Assembly: GCF_000716875.1 (NCBI RefSeq)
Contig: NZ_JNWQ01000030.1
Location: 1-64,000 of the forward strand
Length of the DNA stretch: 64,000 nucleotides
Source: Streptomyces novaecaesareae
Lineage (GTDB): Bacteria > Actinomycetota > Actinomycetes > Streptomycetales > Streptomycetaceae
Direction: 5' to 3'
The number at the start of each line of letters is the position of its first letter. Position 1 is the stretch's first letter. A model generated the notes under the pieces. It searched no databases, was not told the DNA's origin, and was given only the letters and a program-made list of their open reading frames with translations. Below, piece by piece: positions 62,046 through 64,000 of this stretch. The translations under genes and the position numbers were made by a program.

Positions 62046-63557
62046 ATGCCCGCAACGGGAGACGGGCGGGCACCTGGTGCCGCGGACCTGTCGGGCGCCC
62101 ATGGCGGCGCCCCCGTCGGTCATGCCCGCACCCGCCCGGCCAGCACCGGCCCCGCGACGGCGACTCCCCCGATACCCCACCCCCGCTCGCAGCCCGTCCG
62201 GGCGGCCCACGCCGCCCACCCGTCCCACGTCTCCGAGGTCCCGGCGGGGCCCGGCCCGGACGGCCCCGCCGACAGCGGCGCGCCACTGCGGCTGCTGGTC
62301 ATCGAGGACGACGTCTCGGACGCCCAGCTGATCAAGGCGGCGGTCGCCGACAGCGGCACCTCGATCGAGATCCACTGGGCCCGCGGCCTCGACCAGGCCA
62401 CCGCGCTGCTGGCCACGCCCGCGCACTCGGCCCGGCGCGGACGCTCCCGCGGCCACGAGTTCGGCTGCGTACTGCTCGACCTCACCGCGCTCGCCGACCT
62501 GCCGCACCCCTCCGACTCCTCCGACGGGCTGGAGGGCCTGCACGAACTGCTCCGCCGTGCCCCGCACATCCCCGTCGTGGTGCTCACCGACGCCGCCGGG
62601 GCCGAACTCGGCGCGGCCGCCGTCGCCGCCGGCGCCCAGGACTTCCTGATCAAGCACGAAACGGACGGCCCGCTGCTGGCCCGCGCCCTGCGCTACGCCG
62701 TCGAACGCAAACGCGCCGACGAGTCCCAGCGCCGCCTCGTCGAGGCCGAGTTGCGCGGCCAGGAGAACGCCCGCCTCCAGCGCCACCTGCTGCCCACCCC
62801 GCTGCTGGACGGCGCCGGGCTCTCCTTCACCCGGCGCTACCGCCCCGGCCGCCGCCGCGCCCTGCTCGGCGGCGACTTCTACGACGCCGTGCGCACCGAC
62901 GACGGCACCGTCCACGTCGTGATCGGCGACGTCTGCGGCCACGGCCCGGACGAGGCCGCGCTCGGCGTCGCCCTCCGGATAGCGTGGCGCACCCTGGTGT
63001 TCGCCGGCCTCACCGGCGAGGCCCTGCTCACCACCCTCCAGCACGTGCTGGAGCACGAGCGGCGCAGCGACGAGATCTTCGCGACGCTCTGCATGCTCGT
63101 CATCGAGCCCGGCGGCACGGACAGCGACCTCGACTCGCTCGGCTCCGGCGAACGGGCCCGGCTCTACCTCGCCGGGCACCCGGCGCCGCTGCTGCTCGGC
63201 CGCGACCACCAGCCGGTCTCCCTGCCCGCCGACCTCGCCGGGCCCGCGCTCGGCCTGCTCCCGTGCCACGACGGACAGGCCGCCTGGCCCGCCCACGACG
63301 TCGAACTCCGGCCCGGCTGGCGGCTGTTGCTCTACACCGACGGGCTGATCGAGGGACGGGTCGGGGCCGGCTCCCGGCGCCTGGGGCAGGACGGGCTCGC
63401 CGACCTGATCGGCGACCACCAGTCCGCCGGGCTGACTCGGGGGCGGCTGGTCGACAGCGCCATCGCCGAGGTCGAGGAGCTGAACGGCGGGGCGCTGGCC
63501 GACGACGTCGCGGTGCTGCTGCTGGAGCGCAACCCGGTGCAGCTGATCCTCGGCTGA
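62046..63557 (+). CDS. Response-regulator-linked PP2C (SpoIIE-type) phosphatase
   Basis: This 503 aa protein has a Pro/Ala-rich N-terminus, a receiver domain (RLLVIEDDVSDAQLI, phospho-Asp in CVLLDLTAL, Lys in LIKHE), a coiled linker and a PP2C/SpoIIE phosphatase domain (LLGGDFYDAV, VVIGDVCGHGPDEAALG, DDVAVLLLE). It resembles RsbU/RsbP-like activators that dephosphorylate anti-sigma antagonists. GGGAGG precedes ATG 62046. Confidence 0.88.
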   Translation: MPATGDGRAPGAADLSGAHGGAPVGHARTRPASTGPATATPPIPHPRSQPVRAAHAAHPSHVSEVPAGPGPDGPADSGAPLRLLVIEDDVSDAQLIKAAVADSGTSIEIHWARGLDQATALLATPAHSARRGRSRGHEFGCVLLDLTALADLPHPSDSSDGLEGLHELLRRAPHIPVVVLTDAAGAELGAAAVAAGAQDFLIKHETDGPLLARALRYAVERKRADESQRRLVEAELRGQENARLQRHLLPTPLLDGAGLSFTRRYRPGRRRALLGGDFYDAVRTDDGTVHVVIGDVCGHGPDEAALGVALRIAWRTLVFAGLTGEALLTTLQHVLEHERRSDEIFATLCMLVIEPGGTDSDLDSLGSGERARLYLAGHPAPLLLGRDHQPVSLPADLAGPALGLLPCHDGQAAWPAHDVELRPGWRLLLYTDGLIEGRVGAGSRRLGQDGLADLIGDHQSAGLTRGRLVDSAIAEVEELNGGALADDVAVLLLERNPVQLILG

Positions 63558-63633
63558 CCGGCCGACAGACGGACGGGCGGACGGACGGGCGGACGGGCCG
63601 GCGCACCGGCGTACGCGGAGCCTGCGGACATGC

Positions 63634-63670
63634 GGCGGCCCGGGCGGGTGAACTCCCCGCCCGGGCCGCC
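63634..63670. terminator. Hairpin terminator between convergent genes
   Basis: GGCGGCCCGGGCGGG pairs exactly with CCCGCCCGGGCCGCC around TGAACTC, between the phosphatase and the DUF2516 gene. Confidence 0.85.
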
Positions 63671-63689
63671 GCGTTGCCCGTCGCTTCGG

Positions 63690-64000
63690 CTACCAGGGCC
63701 CGTACGGACCGGTGTTGCTCCGGCCGCCGCGGCCGCCACCCCCGGTCAGCGCCCGGATCGCGGGACGGACGTCCACCACGTAGACGATCGACGCGACCAG
63801 GCCGGCCAGGGTGCCGATGCCGGTGAAGAAGTTCACCCCGAACAGGAAGTCCCAGCCGAAGGAGATCGCCAGGATCGCGACCCAGAACCCCTTGGTCTTC
63901 TTGTCCGCCGCCCGGTAGGCGTCCTCGCGGCGGGTGGCCGCGTCGACCAGGGCGAAGAACTTGTAGGCCAGGATGGCGATCGTCGCCCACCAGATCGGGT
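63690..64000 (-). CDS. DUF2516-family membrane protein (5' end beyond window)
   Basis: The last 103 codons read leftward with stop at 63690. Visible parts are IWWATIAILAYKFFALVDAATR, DKKTKGFWVAILAISFGWDF (shown as FWVAILAISFGWDFLFG) and IVYVVDVRPAIRAL, with three hydrophobic helices and a Gly/Arg tail ending GPYGPW. This matches the small DUF2516 membrane family of actinobacteria. Function unknown; the N-terminus is outside the window. Confidence 0.8.
   Translation of the reverse strand, partial: PIWWATIAILAYKFFALVDAATRREDAYRAADKKTKGFWVAILAISFGWDFLFGVNFFTGIGTLAGLVASIVYVVDVRPAIRALTGGGGRGGRSNTGPYGPW

Overview
The window is very GC-rich (about 70% or more), with GTG starts, long antisense shadow ORFs and gene content typical of Streptomycetaceae (Streptomyces or Kitasatospora): mycothiol glycosyltransferase MshA, a CarD regulator, an ispD-ispF pair, PhoR/PhoP/PhoU, the sugar-transport ATPase MsiK, WhiB, a class F sortase and an EshA-type family 2B encapsulin. 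The genus is an inference; no rRNA or species marker is present.

Region 1 (1-22.1 kb) is chromosomal and mostly accessory. It has a sigma-like/BACON protein cut by the window edge, two DUF1254/DUF1214 paralogues, an SDR epimerase, a polyprenyl diphosphate synthase beside a family 2B encapsulin shell, an alkyltransferase, an MFS pump, a truncated tyrosine recombinase, a kinase/ABC-transporter/small-peptide group, a surface protein with its class F sortase, a three-gene envelope-type two-component operon, and a secreted PKD/repeat protein.

Region 2 (22.1-39.9 kb) is a composite genomic island in a tRNA-Thr(TGT) gene. Three direct copies of the tRNA 3' half (22107, 24675, 39824) split it into a 2.5 kb left module (NERD-domain nuclease, small membrane protein, odd repeats) and a 15 kb actinomycete integrative and conjugative element (AICE). 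The AICE runs: glycosyltransferase cargo and GntR repressor (leftward), then a long rightward operon behind GntR-type operators and an rRNA-leader-like boxA. That operon holds WhiB, a DUF2637/HTH protein, small AICE proteins, TraA-like, TraB (FtsK-type DNA pump), Spd-like membrane proteins, a solitary cytosine methyltransferase, primase-polymerase and a DUF3987-type replication protein, followed by a putative origin, Xis and integrase. Candidate cis sites include a clt/TRS array after traB, an iteron-like origin, integrase arm sites at both ends, and an unexplained array of fourteen GGTGAAC/GTTCACC heptamers inside the DUF2637 gene.

Region 3 (39.9-64 kb) is conserved chromosome: msiK with a DasR-like site, a sugar nucleotidyltransferase, a DoxX protein, rlmB, cysS, an F420-type oxidoreductase, ispF, ispD, carD, a lipoprotein, phoP, phoR, phoU with PHO boxes, a Cys-rich peptide, a chitin-type LPMO with a second DasR-like site, gpmA, an MFS pump, a YbjN protein, mshA, a methyltransferase, a macro-domain protein, a response-regulator/PP2C phosphatase and a partial DUF2516 protein. 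The two matching DasR-like sites suggest chitin or N-acetylglucosamine control of both LPMO and msiK.
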